From Candidatus Epulonipiscium sp. (lineage in GTDB: Bacteria > Bacillota > Clostridia > Lachnospirales > Defluviitaleaceae), in contig JAAYML010000099.1 of NCBI GenBank assembly GCA_012521395.1, forward strand, positions 1 to 36,986: DNA of 36,986 nt, in the 5' to 3' direction. Both the position numbers and the translations under genes were made by a program. This document shows positions 8,564 through 18,191 of this stretch, piece by piece. Every line of letters starts with the position of its first letter. Position 1 is the first letter of the stretch. Under the pieces are notes generated by a model. The model searched no databases. It had not been told where the DNA came from and was given only the letters and a program-made list of their open reading frames with translations.

Positions 8564-9262
8564 GTGGCACAAAAAATTTTAGTGGTAGATGACGAAAAAA
8601 GTATTGCAGATATTATTGCTTATAATTTAGAAAAAGAAGGCTATGAAGTATTGATAGCTTATGATGGGGAAGAAGCGCTGGATTTAGTCTTTTCAGAAGA
8701 TCCGGACTTAATTCTTCTGGATATAATGATGCCCAAAATAGACGGCTTTCAGGTATGTAGAAAAATAAGAGAAAAAAAAGAGACACCTATTGTAATGTTA
8801 ACAGCCAGATCAGAAGAAGTTGATAAAGTTTTAGGTCTGGAATTAGGTGCAGATGATTATGTCACCAAACCTTTTAGTGTAAGAGAATTAATGGCAAGAG
8901 TAAAAGCTAATTTAAGACGGATTGCCGTTGTTGAAAAAGAAATAAAAGAAGAAAAAAATAAAAATGTCATTGTCCATAATAATTTAAAGATTGATACTGA
9001 AAAATATGAAGTGACGAAGGACGGAAAAATCATCGAATTAACCCTGAGGGAATTTGAATTATTGAAGTTTTTGGCCAGACAAAAAGGTCAGGTCTTTTCA
9101 AGAGAGGTATTGTTAGAAAAAGTGTGGGGTTATGAATATTATGGTGATATCCGGACAGTAGATGTAACCGTAAGACGCTTAAGAGAAAAAATTGAAGATG
9201 ATCCCAGTCGTGCAGAATATATTTTAACAAAACGAGGGGTAGGCTATTATTTTAAGGGGTAA
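8564..9262 (+). CDS. walR: Response regulator WalR (YycF), OmpR family
   Basis: This is the DNA-binding half of the WalRK two-component system, which controls cell-wall hydrolase and envelope genes in Firmicutes. The 232-residue protein has a receiver domain with the acidic pocket VVDDE near residue 9, the phospho-acceptor Asp53 in [10 protein letters not shown], and KPF near 103. A C-terminal winged helix follows (about 135-230), with [13 protein letters not shown] and [18 protein letters not shown]. The start is GTG at 8564 with GGTGA a few bases upstream. walK follows after 4 bases, so the two are surely co-transcribed. Assignment to WalR rather than PhoP rests on the sequence and on the downstream yycH and yycI genes. 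Confidence 0.93.
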   Translation: MAQKILVVDDEKSIADIIAYNLEKEGYEVLIAYDGEEALDLVFSEDPDLILLDIMMPKIDGFQVCRKIREKKETPIVMLTARSEEVDKVLGLELGADDYVTKPFSVRELMARVKANLRRIAVVEKEIKEEKNKNVIVHNNLKIDTEKYEVTKDGKIIELTLREFELLKFLARQKGQVFSREVLLEKVWGYEYYGDIRTVDVTVRRLREKIEDDPSRAEYILTKRGVGYYFKG

Positions 9263-9266
9263 TGGT

Positions 9267-11027
9267 ATGAAAAGCATACAGTGGAGGTTAGTATTCATAT
9301 ACTTAACCTTAGTTCTCATTGTAATGATTTCCAGTGGAACCTTTATTATCTGGCAAATAAGAGATAATGAATATAAAAAAATACATAATGAATTAAAAAA
9401 TACAGCAGAATCCATTAGGGAAAATATTGTATCGGATGACGGCTCTATTAATCCCAGGTGGAAAGATATCAATACATGGGTTGGCGACAGAAGTATTTTT
9501 ATTAATAAGAAAATATACATATTAGATGACCAGGGAAACATTATCATTCCAGATACTGAAGAAAATGGACAGGAGCAATGGAATAAAAGAGTTGTCTATG
9601 AAACGATTATTAGTAAAAAACCTGCAGTAGGAGATCCGGTTCAAATTTTAGAGGGAGGCTTAGTTCAAGAATATGTTGATTATGCTTATCCCATATTAGT
9701 TGGAGATGTACTGAAAAATATCATTTTTATCCGCGCTTCTACTCAGGAGACCTCTAATAGCATTGCAATCATTACAAATATTATTGTTATTGCATCCTTT
9801 TTAGCGCTCTTTATTACAGTCATTTTTGGCACATACTTTGCCAAGACTTTAACCGAACCCATAAAAATATTGACCAGAAAAGCAAAAGAAATGGCAGAAG
9901 GTCATTTAGACACTAAAATTGATGTAAAGTCTAACGATGAAATAGGTCAGTTAACTGAAAGCTTTAATCATATGGCTGAAGAATTAAATCAAATGTTATT
10001 AACCATATCGGGTGAAAAGAATAAATTAGAGACGGTTATTACTCATATGGCAGACGGTATTTTAGCATTTGACAGAAAAGGTCATTTGATCCATGCCAAT
10101 CCTGCTGCACATACAATGCTGGATATGACGGACAAAGAACAGTATTTTTATGATATCTTTAAGAGAAATGGTATTGAGTTAAGCTTTGATGAGTTTCTTA
10201 CGATGAAGCCAGGGTATATAAAACAGCATTTGATGCTTGTAAAAGATAAATATATAAATGGCTGTTTTGCGACTTATGGAAGGAAAAAGGGTGAAAGTGA
10301 CGGGGTTATTATTGTATTGCAGGACGTAACAGAACAAAAAGAATTAGAAGAAATGAGAAAAGAGTTTGTGGCAAACGTTTCTCATGAATTAAGAACGCCC
10401 TTAACGACAGTAAAAAGTTATGCAGAAACTTTGTTGGATGGTGCAGTGGATAATAAAGATTTAGCGCTTTCTTTCCTCCAGGTTATTAATAATGAAGCAG
10501 ACAGGATGACTGCATTGGTACAAGATTTACTGGAGTTATCCAGGTTAGATAACAAGCAAGTCAAATTTAATTTAAAGTCCGTTAATATCGCCCAACTGAT
10601 TATTAAAAGTGTAGAGCAGCATCAAATTCTTGCACAAAAGAAAAATCAGAACCTTGGTTATTCCATAACGAATGAAAAAATCATTATAAATATTGATCCG
10701 GAAAGAATTCAGCAAGTTTTAAGCAATGTGATAAGTAATGCCATAAAATATAGTCCTGAAGAAGCAAAGATTAATGTAAGTCTGTCAGAAGAGGAGGATT
10801 TTGTTGTCGTAAAAGTTACAGATACAGGATTTGGTATCCCGGAAAGTGATTTACCTCGGATTTTTGAACGTTTCTACAGGGTAGACAAGGCAAGGTCCAG
10901 ACAAATGGGAGGTACCGGTCTGGGTCTGGCAATTGCTAAAGAAATTATGGAGCATCATAAAGGAAAGATTTATGCAGAAAGTGAGTATGGTAAGGGAACA
11001 ACCATTACTATGAAATTCCCAAAATAA
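9267..11027 (+). CDS. walK: Sensor histidine kinase WalK (YycG)
   Basis: Membrane sensor kinase partner of WalR, 586 residues. A first transmembrane segment (about 8-28) and a second (about 168-190) enclose an extracytoplasmic sensor region. A HAMP domain follows (about 190-242, TKTLTEPIKILTRKAKEMAE-like), then a PAS domain (about 255-360) and HisKA with the phospho-acceptor His373 in FVANVSHELRTPL. The ATPase domain has the N-box NVISNAIKYSP, DTGFGIP and GGTGLGLAIA. The ATG at 9267 follows AAGGGG, which overlaps the walR stop codon. The PAS domain and the order walR-walK-x-yycH-yycI support WalK. No terminator separates it from the next gene, which also has its own promoter. Confidence 0.93.
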   Translation: MKSIQWRLVFIYLTLVLIVMISSGTFIIWQIRDNEYKKIHNELKNTAESIRENIVSDDGSINPRWKDINTWVGDRSIFINKKIYILDDQGNIIIPDTEENGQEQWNKRVVYETIISKKPAVGDPVQILEGGLVQEYVDYAYPILVGDVLKNIIFIRASTQETSNSIAIITNIIVIASFLALFITVIFGTYFAKTLTEPIKILTRKAKEMAEGHLDTKIDVKSNDEIGQLTESFNHMAEELNQMLLTISGEKNKLETVITHMADGILAFDRKGHLIHANPAAHTMLDMTDKEQYFYDIFKRNGIELSFDEFLTMKPGYIKQHLMLVKDKYINGCFATYGRKKGESDGVIIVLQDVTEQKELEEMRKEFVANVSHELRTPLTTVKSYAETLLDGAVDNKDLALSFLQVINNEADRMTALVQDLLELSRLDNKQVKFNLKSVNIAQLIIKSVEQHQILAQKKNQNLGYSITNEKIIINIDPERIQQVLSNVISNAIKYSPEEAKINVSLSEEEDFVVVKVTDTGFGIPESDLPRIFERFYRVDKARSRQMGGTGLGLAIAKEIMEHHKGKIYAESEYGKGTTITMKFPK

Positions 11028-11053
11028 AGCTTGTAATTTAAAATTAAGCATCA

Positions 11054-11070
11054 TGTAATGTTTTTGTAAT
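11054..11070 (+). promoter_or_regulatory. WalR box upstream of the exported Ig-like gene and yycHI
   Basis: TGTAATGTTTTTGTAAT is an exact TGTAAT-N5-TGTAAT, the ideal WalR (YycF) recognition sequence. Its right half overlaps the -35 hexamer of the promoter at 11064-11091. It suggests that WalR regulates the downstream part of its own operon, including the yycH and yycI modulators. Confidence 0.65.
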
Positions 11071-11091
11071 ATATATCTTGTATAATATAAT
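11064..11091 (+). promoter_or_regulatory. Internal promoter of the walRK locus
   Basis: TTGTAA (11064-11069), a 16-bp spacer and TATAAT (11086-11091; an overlapping TATAAT also begins at 11081). Transcription from here would give the exported Ig-like gene plus yycH and yycI independently of walRK. Confidence 0.55.
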
Positions 11092-11131
11092 AGCAGTGAT
11101 TTAAATATATCATATGGAAGGAGGTAACCCA

Positions 11132-11638
11132 ATGCGTAAGTTTTTATATATAGGGATTTTTGCTTTGGTGATGTTTTTTTCAACTGCCGAAGTAAGAGCA
11201 AATTCATTAGAAAACGATCCAGTAAGTTCTGTTAATATAGAAAAATCTGGTATTTTGGATTTGGATATGATAAAAATTACGGCAGGTATTACGAAAAAAC
11301 ATGAAGTAACTTTTGACAGATATAGAAATATATCTGGTGAAGCAGATAAAGGAATGGTTATAACCTTTGTTGTATATCAGGAAGGTAAAAAAGATAATGC
11401 AAAAATTTATACGCAAGTGGTTGGGGCCTCTGGACTGTTTTCGCAATTAATAGAACTTAAAGAAGGTAATAATTATATTATTATTGTTGCTAAGCAATAT
11501 GAACAGGAAAAAGCTTTTAAATTCAGGATAGATTGTAAGGATACGACTATCAAGAAAGAATTAGAAGAAATAAAAATTATTAATATTCTTGACACAGCTG
11601 TGGATGGGAAAAATGCTTTAGAGACACTGGTAAAATAG
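11132..11638 (+). CDS. Exported protein with Ig-like fold, inserted between walK and yycH
   Basis: The start at ATG 11132 is chosen because GGAGG lies 7-11 bases upstream; an earlier ATG at 11114 precedes that site. The 168-residue product begins with a signal peptide (MRKFLYIGIFALVMFFSTAE, likely cleavage after VRA). The middle (about 55-125) alternates beta-strand-like stretches with phrases such as NISGEADKGMVITFVVY, GLFSQLIELKEGNNYIIIVA, the cadence of bacterial Ig-like domains. The C-terminus is short and charged. I do not know a named family for it, and it is not a standard member of walRK operons in Bacillus. Its position behind a WalR box and ahead of yycH suggests a role outside the membrane in wall sensing; that is inference only. 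Confidence 0.8.
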   Translation: MRKFLYIGIFALVMFFSTAEVRANSLENDPVSSVNIEKSGILDLDMIKITAGITKKHEVTFDRYRNISGEADKGMVITFVVYQEGKKDNAKIYTQVVGASGLFSQLIELKEGNNYIIIVAKQYEQEKAFKFRIDCKDTTIKKELEEIKIINILDTAVDGKNALETLVK

Positions 11639-11661
11639 ATAATAATCATTTGGTGATTTAG

Positions 11662-13044
11662 ATGGATAAATCAAGATTAAAAACATTACTATTATTTGCA
11701 TTGATTATAATAAGTTGTATTCAGACAGGAGAGTTATGGTTTGGCAATTTGTCAAGCCGTAACTTTTTTTATAATTTATGGGCAAAAAATACATCGAATA
11801 TTATAAAATATTCTGCTGAGCCCATATCTGCCTTGCAACCTGCAAGAATTATTATCAATTTAGGATTTGAAGGTGGGGTTTACAATGTTCTTAACCGGTC
11901 CAGTGAAGAATTTAAAGAAGCTCAGGAAGAGATGGGAGATATTTTAGTCAGGGCTCTTTTTGAAGGACGCTTTATAAAAGAAGAAAGTTTGGACTGGAGA
12001 AAAATTTTTTCTCAAAAGTCTATTTTATATGCTTTTACAGATTCCATCCCCTTGTCAGGCTTTGGAAATGAAAACAGTACGATTTCTAATATAGGCGAGT
12101 TTAATCAGCTTTTGGTTATACCAGATAAAAATATTAATCAGGAAATCAATTGTTATTTTATTAATGAAAAAAGCAATAAAGTCTATATCGTGGCAATCAA
12201 ACAAGACCAATTGAATATATATAATTTGATTAACAAGATTAGTGAAGAATCTACAGGCCTGATATATAACTCAACCAAGCAAATCATGATGAATCAATTT
12301 GAAAACAATGTTTTTTTACCTGCTTTTAATGAATTCCCCAGCTATCAATTAATCAGAATGAAAAATTCATTAAAAGAAGCAGGTAAGCTCAATGAGGAAA
12401 AGTTGGACAAACTGGTCAATCCTCTTTTTATTAATCCAAGCTTAAAGAGAAAGCAAAAGATTAGTGATGGAACGATTTTTTATATTGAAGGAAATGTAAT
12501 CGTTAAATACTTTCCAAATGGCGTTTTGGAATATACCAGTCAAACCAGTTCAACCGTTAGTACAAAAACAAGCTTTTTGGAAAGTTACAAAATAGCTAAA
12601 GATTTTTTAGATGAGCATGAAAAAGCCTTTAGCAATAATTCTTCCCTTGAAACTTTTCTTTACTTGTCAGAGCAAAAGGAAACGGAAAAAGGATGGGAAT
12701 TCTATTTTGATTATATTATTAATGATATGCCTTATATTTTTTCCCGGGAAATAGCAGAAGAAACGGGAATGAATCATGCTGTTAAGATCATCGTAGAGAA
12801 TAAAAAAGTTAAACAATATAAAAGATTGACCTGGGAAGGTTATTTATTAGATAAAGAGGTCGATTTAAATGTATCCTTCCTCGAAGCCATTAACCGCTTT
12901 AATTTCCTTGTTGAAGAAGAAGCAAAAATTCATGATATGTATTGGGCTTATTATCAAGAATCTTTAGATAAAGACCCGGAAATTTTTTGGATTATACACA
13001 CAGAAGACATGATTTTTCCTATTAAAGCAACGCAAGAAGATTAA
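11662..13044 (+). CDS. yycH: WalK-modulating protein YycH (WalH)-like
   Basis: The 460-residue protein has a short cytoplasmic N-terminus, one transmembrane segment (about 8-27, LLLFALIIISCIQTGELWFG) and a large extracytoplasmic part, the layout of YycH. In Bacillus, YycH and YycI form a membrane complex with WalK and modulate its activity. The opening MDKSRLKTLLLFALIIISCI, the order after walRK and the YycI-like gene behind it support the call; overall conservation in this family is low. The ribosome binding site (TGGTGA) is weak, 24 bases after the previous stop, so translation may depend on the upstream gene. Confidence 0.8.
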   Translation: MDKSRLKTLLLFALIIISCIQTGELWFGNLSSRNFFYNLWAKNTSNIIKYSAEPISALQPARIIINLGFEGGVYNVLNRSSEEFKEAQEEMGDILVRALFEGRFIKEESLDWRKIFSQKSILYAFTDSIPLSGFGNENSTISNIGEFNQLLVIPDKNINQEINCYFINEKSNKVYIVAIKQDQLNIYNLINKISEESTGLIYNSTKQIMMNQFENNVFLPAFNEFPSYQLIRMKNSLKEAGKLNEEKLDKLVNPLFINPSLKRKQKISDGTIFYIEGNVIVKYFPNGVLEYTSQTSSTVSTKTSFLESYKIAKDFLDEHEKAFSNNSSLETFLYLSEQKETEKGWEFYFDYIINDMPYIFSREIAEETGMNHAVKIIVENKKVKQYKRLTWEGYLLDKEVDLNVSFLEAINRFNFLVEEEAKIHDMYWAYYQESLDKDPEIFWIIHTEDMIFPIKATQED

Positions 13045-13075
13045 TTTTATTTTATTATTATAGGGGTAATGCTGT

Positions 13076-13975
13076 ATGAATTGGGCGAAGGTAAAAAACA
13101 TACTTATTGTCATTTTTCTTATTTTAAATATCGTATTGGCTTATATGAATTATCAAAAGAACTCCAGTATTTATACTTTAACCAGCCAGCAAGAGAGTAA
13201 TATAAAAAAGTTATTATATGAAAATAATATCATGCTTTATACTTTGCTGCCTAAGCAATATCCCCCTATGAGAAAATTAATCCTTGCTCCTGTTATTTTT
13301 TCAGAAGATGAAAAAGATCAGATTATTAAAACTTTTTTTAATACAAATGATGGAATTAGTATATATATAGAAAAAATTGAGCCGGACATTATTCAGACAG
13401 TCTATAAAAAGGATGGAAAAACGATTGGATTTTCAGACGGAAGAATTAGTTACAGTGAAGAGCTTAATTTTAAGGAACAAGTCATATATTCAAAAGAAGA
13501 TGCTAAAAAATTAGCCGATAATTTTTTAAAAAAAATGGATTATAATTTATCGGATTTAAAAGTAGATTTTATGGAAGAAGAAAAAGGGCTATATAGGTTT
13601 TTGTATTATGAAACTTATAAAGACAGTTATATATACAATAGTTATATAGAGATACTTATTAGGGCGGAAGGAATAGAGTATGCTGATATTTATAAAATGA
13701 AACCTGTAAAATATACCGAGTTTTCAAGAAGCATTTATGCGCCCGATGAAATACTTTTTGGTTTTATGAATCAATTTAAAAAGATTGAAGATAACAAGAG
13801 TATTATTGTGATTCAAAAAATTGACATTGGCTACCTCATAGAATCGGATAAAAGGACAGACAGTGGCTGGGAAGCAATCCCTTACTACAGGATAACCCTG
13901 GCAGACGGAAGAAGCTTTTTTCTGAATGCATATACGAGCAAAATGTCATTTGAAAATGCAAAGATACAATTTTAG
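13076..13975 (+). CDS. yycI: WalK-modulating protein YycI (WalI)-like
   Basis: This 299-residue protein starts MNWAKVKNILIVIFLILNIV, the typical YycI opening of a short basic segment followed by a single transmembrane helix (about 6-25). The rest is an extracytoplasmic YycH/YycI-type alpha-beta fold. It should pair with YycH at the membrane to modulate WalK. The gene is 31 bases downstream of yycH with GGGG before the ATG, so it is in the same operon. The metallo-hydrolase YycJ/WalJ and the HtrA protease, which follow in Bacillus, are absent; murA comes next instead. Confidence 0.82.
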   Translation: MNWAKVKNILIVIFLILNIVLAYMNYQKNSSIYTLTSQQESNIKKLLYENNIMLYTLLPKQYPPMRKLILAPVIFSEDEKDQIIKTFFNTNDGISIYIEKIEPDIIQTVYKKDGKTIGFSDGRISYSEELNFKEQVIYSKEDAKKLADNFLKKMDYNLSDLKVDFMEEEKGLYRFLYYETYKDSYIYNSYIEILIRAEGIEYADIYKMKPVKYTEFSRSIYAPDEILFGFMNQFKKIEDNKSIIVIQKIDIGYLIESDKRTDSGWEAIPYYRITLADGRSFFLNAYTSKMSFENAKIQF

Positions 13976-14017
13976 ATAATATTTTTAATAAAGGGGCTTT
14001 CTTCTATTAAATTTTAA

Positions 14018-14026
14018 TGTTATAAT
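14018..14026 (+). promoter_or_regulatory. Candidate extended -10 promoter of murA
   Basis: TGTTATAAT is an extended -10 element about 145 bp before murA, without a good -35. Downstream at 14064-14089 a weak AT-rich hairpin (ATAGAA/TTCTAT) is followed by TGTTTTTTT and may be an attenuator or the end of the wal operon. Both are tentative. Confidence 0.35.
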
Positions 14027-14170
14027 GGATTGAGGTATAGAATTTGAAAATTTTAGTATGTATATAGAAAAGTTTCTATTGTTTTTTTCTGAGAGCTATT
14101 TCTTAATTTATAACCAATTGATAATTATGATTTTACAAAGTAGATAAATCCGATTTAAGAGGTGTTAATA

Positions 14171-15427
14171 TTGGAAGAATTAATTGTAAACGGTGGAAAA
14201 AGACTTGAAGGAGAAGTATTTGTAAGCGGCGCCAAAAATGCCGCTGTTGCTATGATTCCTGCAGCTATACTTGCTAATGATGTATGTGTTATTGAAAATT
14301 TACCTTATATCGATGATGTCATCAGTTTAGCAGATACATTAAATGAAATGGGTGTAAAATGCGATTTTTTAGACCCTCATACCTTGAGAATTGACAGCAG
14401 AAATTTGAATAATTTTTGTGCAACGTATGAAGCTGTTAAGAAAATTCGGGCTTCATATTACCTGTTAGGAGCCCTTCTCGGTAGGTATAAACAGGCAGAA
14501 GTGGCCTTTCCGGGAGGATGTAATTTTGGAACCAGACCGATAGATCAACATATTAAAGGCTTTACGGCTTTAGGTGCAGAGGTTGTTGTAGAACACGGTA
14601 TGATAAAAGCGCGTGCAGACAAATTAGTAGGTACCCAAATTTATCTGGACGTGGTCAGTGTAGGTGCAACAATTAATATTATGTTGGCAGCCGTTTTAGC
14701 TGAGGGGACGACAACCATAGAAAATGCGGCTAAAGAACCTCACGTGGTGGATACAGCCAACTTCTTAAACAGCATGGGAGCTAACATTAAAGGTGCAGGT
14801 ACGGATGTTATCCGTATTGTAGGTGTTAAGAAGTTATCTGGCACCAATTACATGATTATACCAGATCAGATTGAAGCAGGTACTTATATGATAGCTGGTG
14901 CAATTACCAGAGGCGATGTAACGGTTCACAATTTGATTCCTAAGCATATGGAATCTGTTTCAGCTAAACTTCTTGAAATGGGTGTTGAGTTGGAAGAAGG
15001 CGATGATTACATAAGGGTTAAAGCAAAAGACAGACTTAAGGCAGTCAATATTAAAACCCTGCCTTATCCTGGTTTCCCAACCGATTTACAACCTCAGATG
15101 TCAGCTCTTTTAAGTATTGCAGAGGGGACCAGTATTATCACAGAAAGTGTTTGGGAAAACCGTTTTCAGTACATAGATGAACTTAAACGCCTGGGGGCAG
15201 ATATTAAAGTAGAAGGCAGAGTAGCCGTTATAAAAGGTGTGAAAAAGCTTTCAGGTGCACAGGTTTCTGCGACAGACCTTCGCGCAGGTGCAGGACTTGT
15301 GTTAGCTGCTTTGGCAGCAGAAGGAAAAACCACTATAAATAATCTTCAATATATTGACAGAGGTTACGAAGCCATTGAAAAGAAGTTAAATGCCATGGGT
15401 GCTGAAATTATAAGAGTAAAAAAATAA
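14171..15427 (+). CDS. murA: UDP-N-acetylglucosamine 1-carboxyvinyltransferase MurA
   Basis: First committed step of peptidoglycan synthesis: transfer of enolpyruvate from PEP to UDP-GlcNAc in the cytosol. I place the start at TTG 14171 because AGAGGTG ends 6 bases upstream; a GTG at 14162 lies inside that site. With this start the protein is 418 residues, and the catalytic Lys22 (GAKNAAV), Cys117 ([13 protein letters not shown]) and Asp305 (FPTDLQPQM) fall at or next to their E. coli numbers. The Cys rather than Asp at the PEP loop predicts fosfomycin sensitivity. Its position directly behind the wal genes joins wall synthesis with wall-hydrolase control, though a promoter may separate them. 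Confidence 0.95.
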   Translation: MEELIVNGGKRLEGEVFVSGAKNAAVAMIPAAILANDVCVIENLPYIDDVISLADTLNEMGVKCDFLDPHTLRIDSRNLNNFCATYEAVKKIRASYYLLGALLGRYKQAEVAFPGGCNFGTRPIDQHIKGFTALGAEVVVEHGMIKARADKLVGTQIYLDVVSVGATINIMLAAVLAEGTTTIENAAKEPHVVDTANFLNSMGANIKGAGTDVIRIVGVKKLSGTNYMIIPDQIEAGTYMIAGAITRGDVTVHNLIPKHMESVSAKLLEMGVELEEGDDYIRVKAKDRLKAVNIKTLPYPGFPTDLQPQMSALLSIAEGTSIITESVWENRFQYIDELKRLGADIKVEGRVAVIKGVKKLSGAQVSATDLRAGAGLVLAALAAEGKTTINNLQYIDRGYEAIEKKLNAMGAEIIRVKK

Positions 15428-15485
15428 TAAAGGACATTAAGGGGGCAGTCTTTTGGCTTGCCTTTTAATTGTATAAGGAGATCAT

Positions 15486-15965
15486 ATGAAAATAACGATT
15501 ATTGCCGTAGGAAAACTTAAAGAAAAATATTTTCATATGGGCATAGCCGAATATGCAAAACGCTTATCAAGGTATTGTAAACTGGAAATTATCGAACTGG
15601 CTGATGAAAAAGCCCCTGAAAATATGAGCCTGGCTCAGGAAGAAGAGGTAAAAAACAAAGAAGGAAAAAGGATTTTAGATCATATAAAAGAAGATACCTA
15701 CGTAATTGCCTTAGCTATAGAAGGCAAAGTCTTTTCTTCAGAAGAAATGGCTAAAAAAATAGAAGATTTAAGTTTAAAAGGAAGAAGTCATATCACTTTT
15801 ATCATAGGAGGCTCCATTGGACTCTCAAAAGAAGTTCTGAACCGGGCTGATTTTCAGCTTAGCTTTTCAAAAATGACTTTTCCGCATCAGCTGATGAGGC
15901 TGATTTTATTGGAGCAGGTATATCGTTGGTTTAAAATCATAAAAGGTGAACCATATCATAAATAA
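15486..15965 (+). CDS. rlmH: 23S rRNA (pseudouridine1915-N3)-methyltransferase RlmH
   Basis: A 159-residue SPOUT-class methyltransferase that modifies helix 69 of 23S rRNA on 70S ribosomes. The length, the opening [16 protein letters not shown], the SAM-binding knot phrase [13 protein letters not shown] and the C-terminal [20 protein letters not shown] are diagnostic. The ATG follows AAGGAG. It lies 58 bases after murA and a strong terminator follows. In Bacillus the rlmH gene is also found downstream of the wal cluster, so this is a remnant of conserved order. Confidence 0.97.
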   Translation: MKITIIAVGKLKEKYFHMGIAEYAKRLSRYCKLEIIELADEKAPENMSLAQEEEVKNKEGKRILDHIKEDTYVIALAIEGKVFSSEEMAKKIEDLSLKGRSHITFIIGGSIGLSKEVLNRADFQLSFSKMTFPHQLMRLILLEQVYRWFKIIKGEPYHK

Positions 15966-15967
15966 TT

Positions 15968-16006
15968 AGTCCAGAAGAGATTTTAGCTTTTCTGGACTTT
16001 TTCTTT
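15968..16006 (+). terminator. Terminator after rlmH
   Basis: Perfect 9-bp arms AGTCCAGAA (15968-15976) and TTCTGGACT (15990-15998), then TTTTTCTTTT. The following 220 bases up to 16230 hold a lone TATAAT at 16080 and no recognisable gene. Confidence 0.88.
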
Positions 16007-16230
16007 TATAGCTTATCGATTCTTGTCGAGAAAACTCAAAATAAATCATAAATTGGTAGAAGAGAGCTCATCAATATAGTATAATAATTGTATTATTTCA
16101 ATGCTTATGGAGAAATAAGCAATTTATTCTTTGAAAAAGAAGGAGGTGTAATAAAAGAGCTGTTTTCAAATCTTTAATTTATTGATGTTAATTTTACAAA
16201 ATTTTAATAATCAATTTAAGGAGAGAGAAG

Positions 16231-17907
16231 ATGAGCTTATTTGATAACTTTAAGAAAATTTCAGATGATGTAAAAAAAGCATTAGATGAAGCGAACATAA
16301 TGGAAAAAGCAAAAACGGCTACAGAAAATATTAAGAAAAAAGCAGAAGATATAACGGGTAATATGTCAAAGACACAAAGAGAGTCTTTTACAATGAATCG
16401 GAGGAAAGCAGAAGCGATTGAGATACTTTCTCATAATTTAGCATTAGAGAATTATTTTAAAGACCTGCAGGTCAATAAAGATATTTATGAGATACAAGGA
16501 AAGTTTTTCAAGATGACAGGGACAGATGGAGGAAGAGGAAAAATTAAAATAACTTTTTTTGATGAAGGGGAAACAGAGACGAAAGTAGTTGTAGATATAA
16601 CCGTTCCAACGGATACAGCAGGTACAATGGAAAGAAATTATAAGAACATTTATAATGCCTTATTAAAATCTATAGATGAAAAAATGATTGTTAAGAAAGA
16701 GGAATTTAAAGGGCTTTATAAAGAAGTTAAAGAAGAAAGGCAGCAAAAAGTAGAACAGATTATAAATAAAGGTATAGAATTGGTGGATAAGCAAACAGAA
16801 AAGAAAAGGTTAGAAAGAGAAGAGCAAAATAGAGTTTCTCAAATGATATTTAGTAAAAAAATTAAAAGTATAGAAGAAAATTTAATAGACAATAAAGCAA
16901 CTCTTTTAAATAGATTTGATAACAATCAGCTGCTTAGGTTTACACAGGAATATTATGAAAAATTATGTACAATAGGAGAAAAATACAGCAACAGTAACTT
17001 TGAATTTTATTCTAAACATTAGATAATGCAAAAGATACATATGCTAAAAGTTTAAAAGATAATGAAACAGTTTTAGTCGCATATGAATTGAGCAAGAACG
17101 AAGGTTTTCTTATTACGAATAAAAACTTATATTTTTCTATGAAAGATCCGGAAACAGACAATCTCTTTAAAGGAAAAATTGATGGTAAAAAAATTCAAGA
17201 ATTAAAAGTCAAACAAGATGCAGATAAAATGACTGTTCAAATCAATTCCGTGGATCTTTTTGTAATGGATATCAAATATCATTCCGATGATTTAGCGAAT
17301 TTTAAAGGATATATTGACCGGTTAACAACTGGTCATTTAAAGATAGAGGATAAGGAAATATCAAAAGCAATAGAAAAGCGTTTAGACAAAAAATTATATA
17401 ACAGGATAAAGGGCTTTCTTTATGAAGATGAATATTTACTCTATGTTGCATGGGGACTTGATTCTTTATCAGCCAGGGATTATGTTATTTGTACGAATCA
17501 ACAATTAATGATTATTAACAGGGAAGTTTTGTATATCAGAACAAATAAAACGCTTTGAATATAAAGATATTGTTTCAGTTTCTACTGCTAAATCCAATAA
17601 TGGAGGTTTGATAACGGACATGCTGTCTACTGCATTTAAGCAATGTGATCTGGAAATATATGTTGCTGGAACAAGCTTCAGGATTGAGACACTTTTAAGA
17701 CTGGAAGCAGAAAGAATTATTAAAATAGTAAATGAGTATAAGAGAAAAGGGAACAAAGAAGAAAAGGTGATTATTCAGGAAAAAGTAGTCCAGCCAAAAG
17801 AAAATGTATTAGATCAAATAGAAAAATTAGCCGCTCTTAAAAATAGTGGGATTTTGACAGAAGAGGAATTCCAGGCGAAAAAAACAGAATTATTGAAAAG
17901 ATTATAA
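16231..17907 (+). pseudogene. PH-like domain protein with C-terminal SHOCT domain, broken by two frameshifts
   Basis: Three successive frames form one protein of about 558 residues. Frame 1 (16231-17022, ATG after AAGGAGAG) has a charged, helical N-terminus and ends after FYSKH. Reading continues in another frame with DNAKDTYAKSLKDNETVLVA and a bacterial PH-like module (LITNKNLYFSM). That frame stops at 17558, and a third carries IKRFEYKDIVSVS onward to a SHOCT domain (IEKLAALKNSGILTEEEFQA) ending in TAA at 17907. The first break, near 17019, fits loss of one T in CATTAG; the second, near 17540, fits one extra or two missing bases in AGAACAAA. Families with PH-like plus SHOCT modules are often membrane- or stress-associated, but the function here is unknown. 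Either the gene is decaying or the assembly has two indel errors. Confidence 0.72.
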
Positions 17908-18062
17908 TGAAAGTCATATTTATACTTGTTTTTGGGTTAATCTGGTTTCATTTAATTATTCCATATATTTATTTTACTAACTTGAAAGGGCCCTCTGAAT
18001 CTATTAGGAGAAAAATATGTTATAATATAATTACATATTCTAATATAAAAAATATGAACTAA
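17907..18062 (+). CDS. Possible small membrane protein (51 residues)
   Basis: The ATG overlaps the stop of the SHOCT-containing frame as TAATG, a layout typical of translational coupling. The peptide begins MKVIFILVFGLIWFHLIIPY, a single hydrophobic helix followed by a basic tail (SIRRK). There is no separate ribosome binding site beyond the coupling, and the frame may be fortuitous. From 18063 to 18191 the DNA has TTGACA at 18107 without a convincing -10. Confidence 0.35.
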   Translation: MKVIFILVFGLIWFHLIIPYIYFTNLKGPSESIRRKICYNIITYSNIKNMN

Positions 18063-18191
18063 GATTTGGGGTCTTTTTTAAACGCATTTGGTTAAACAGC
18101 TGCCGCTTGACAGAAAAGAATACGGTTTTTAATCATAATAAATATTAATGATAAATATAGTTATACTAATAGAATAGTAAAGGGGATTAAA

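Noticed and set aside
16022-16031. Spo0A-box-like TTGTCGAG.
   Set aside because: One mismatch from TGTCGAA in a single isolated site; chance matches are common.
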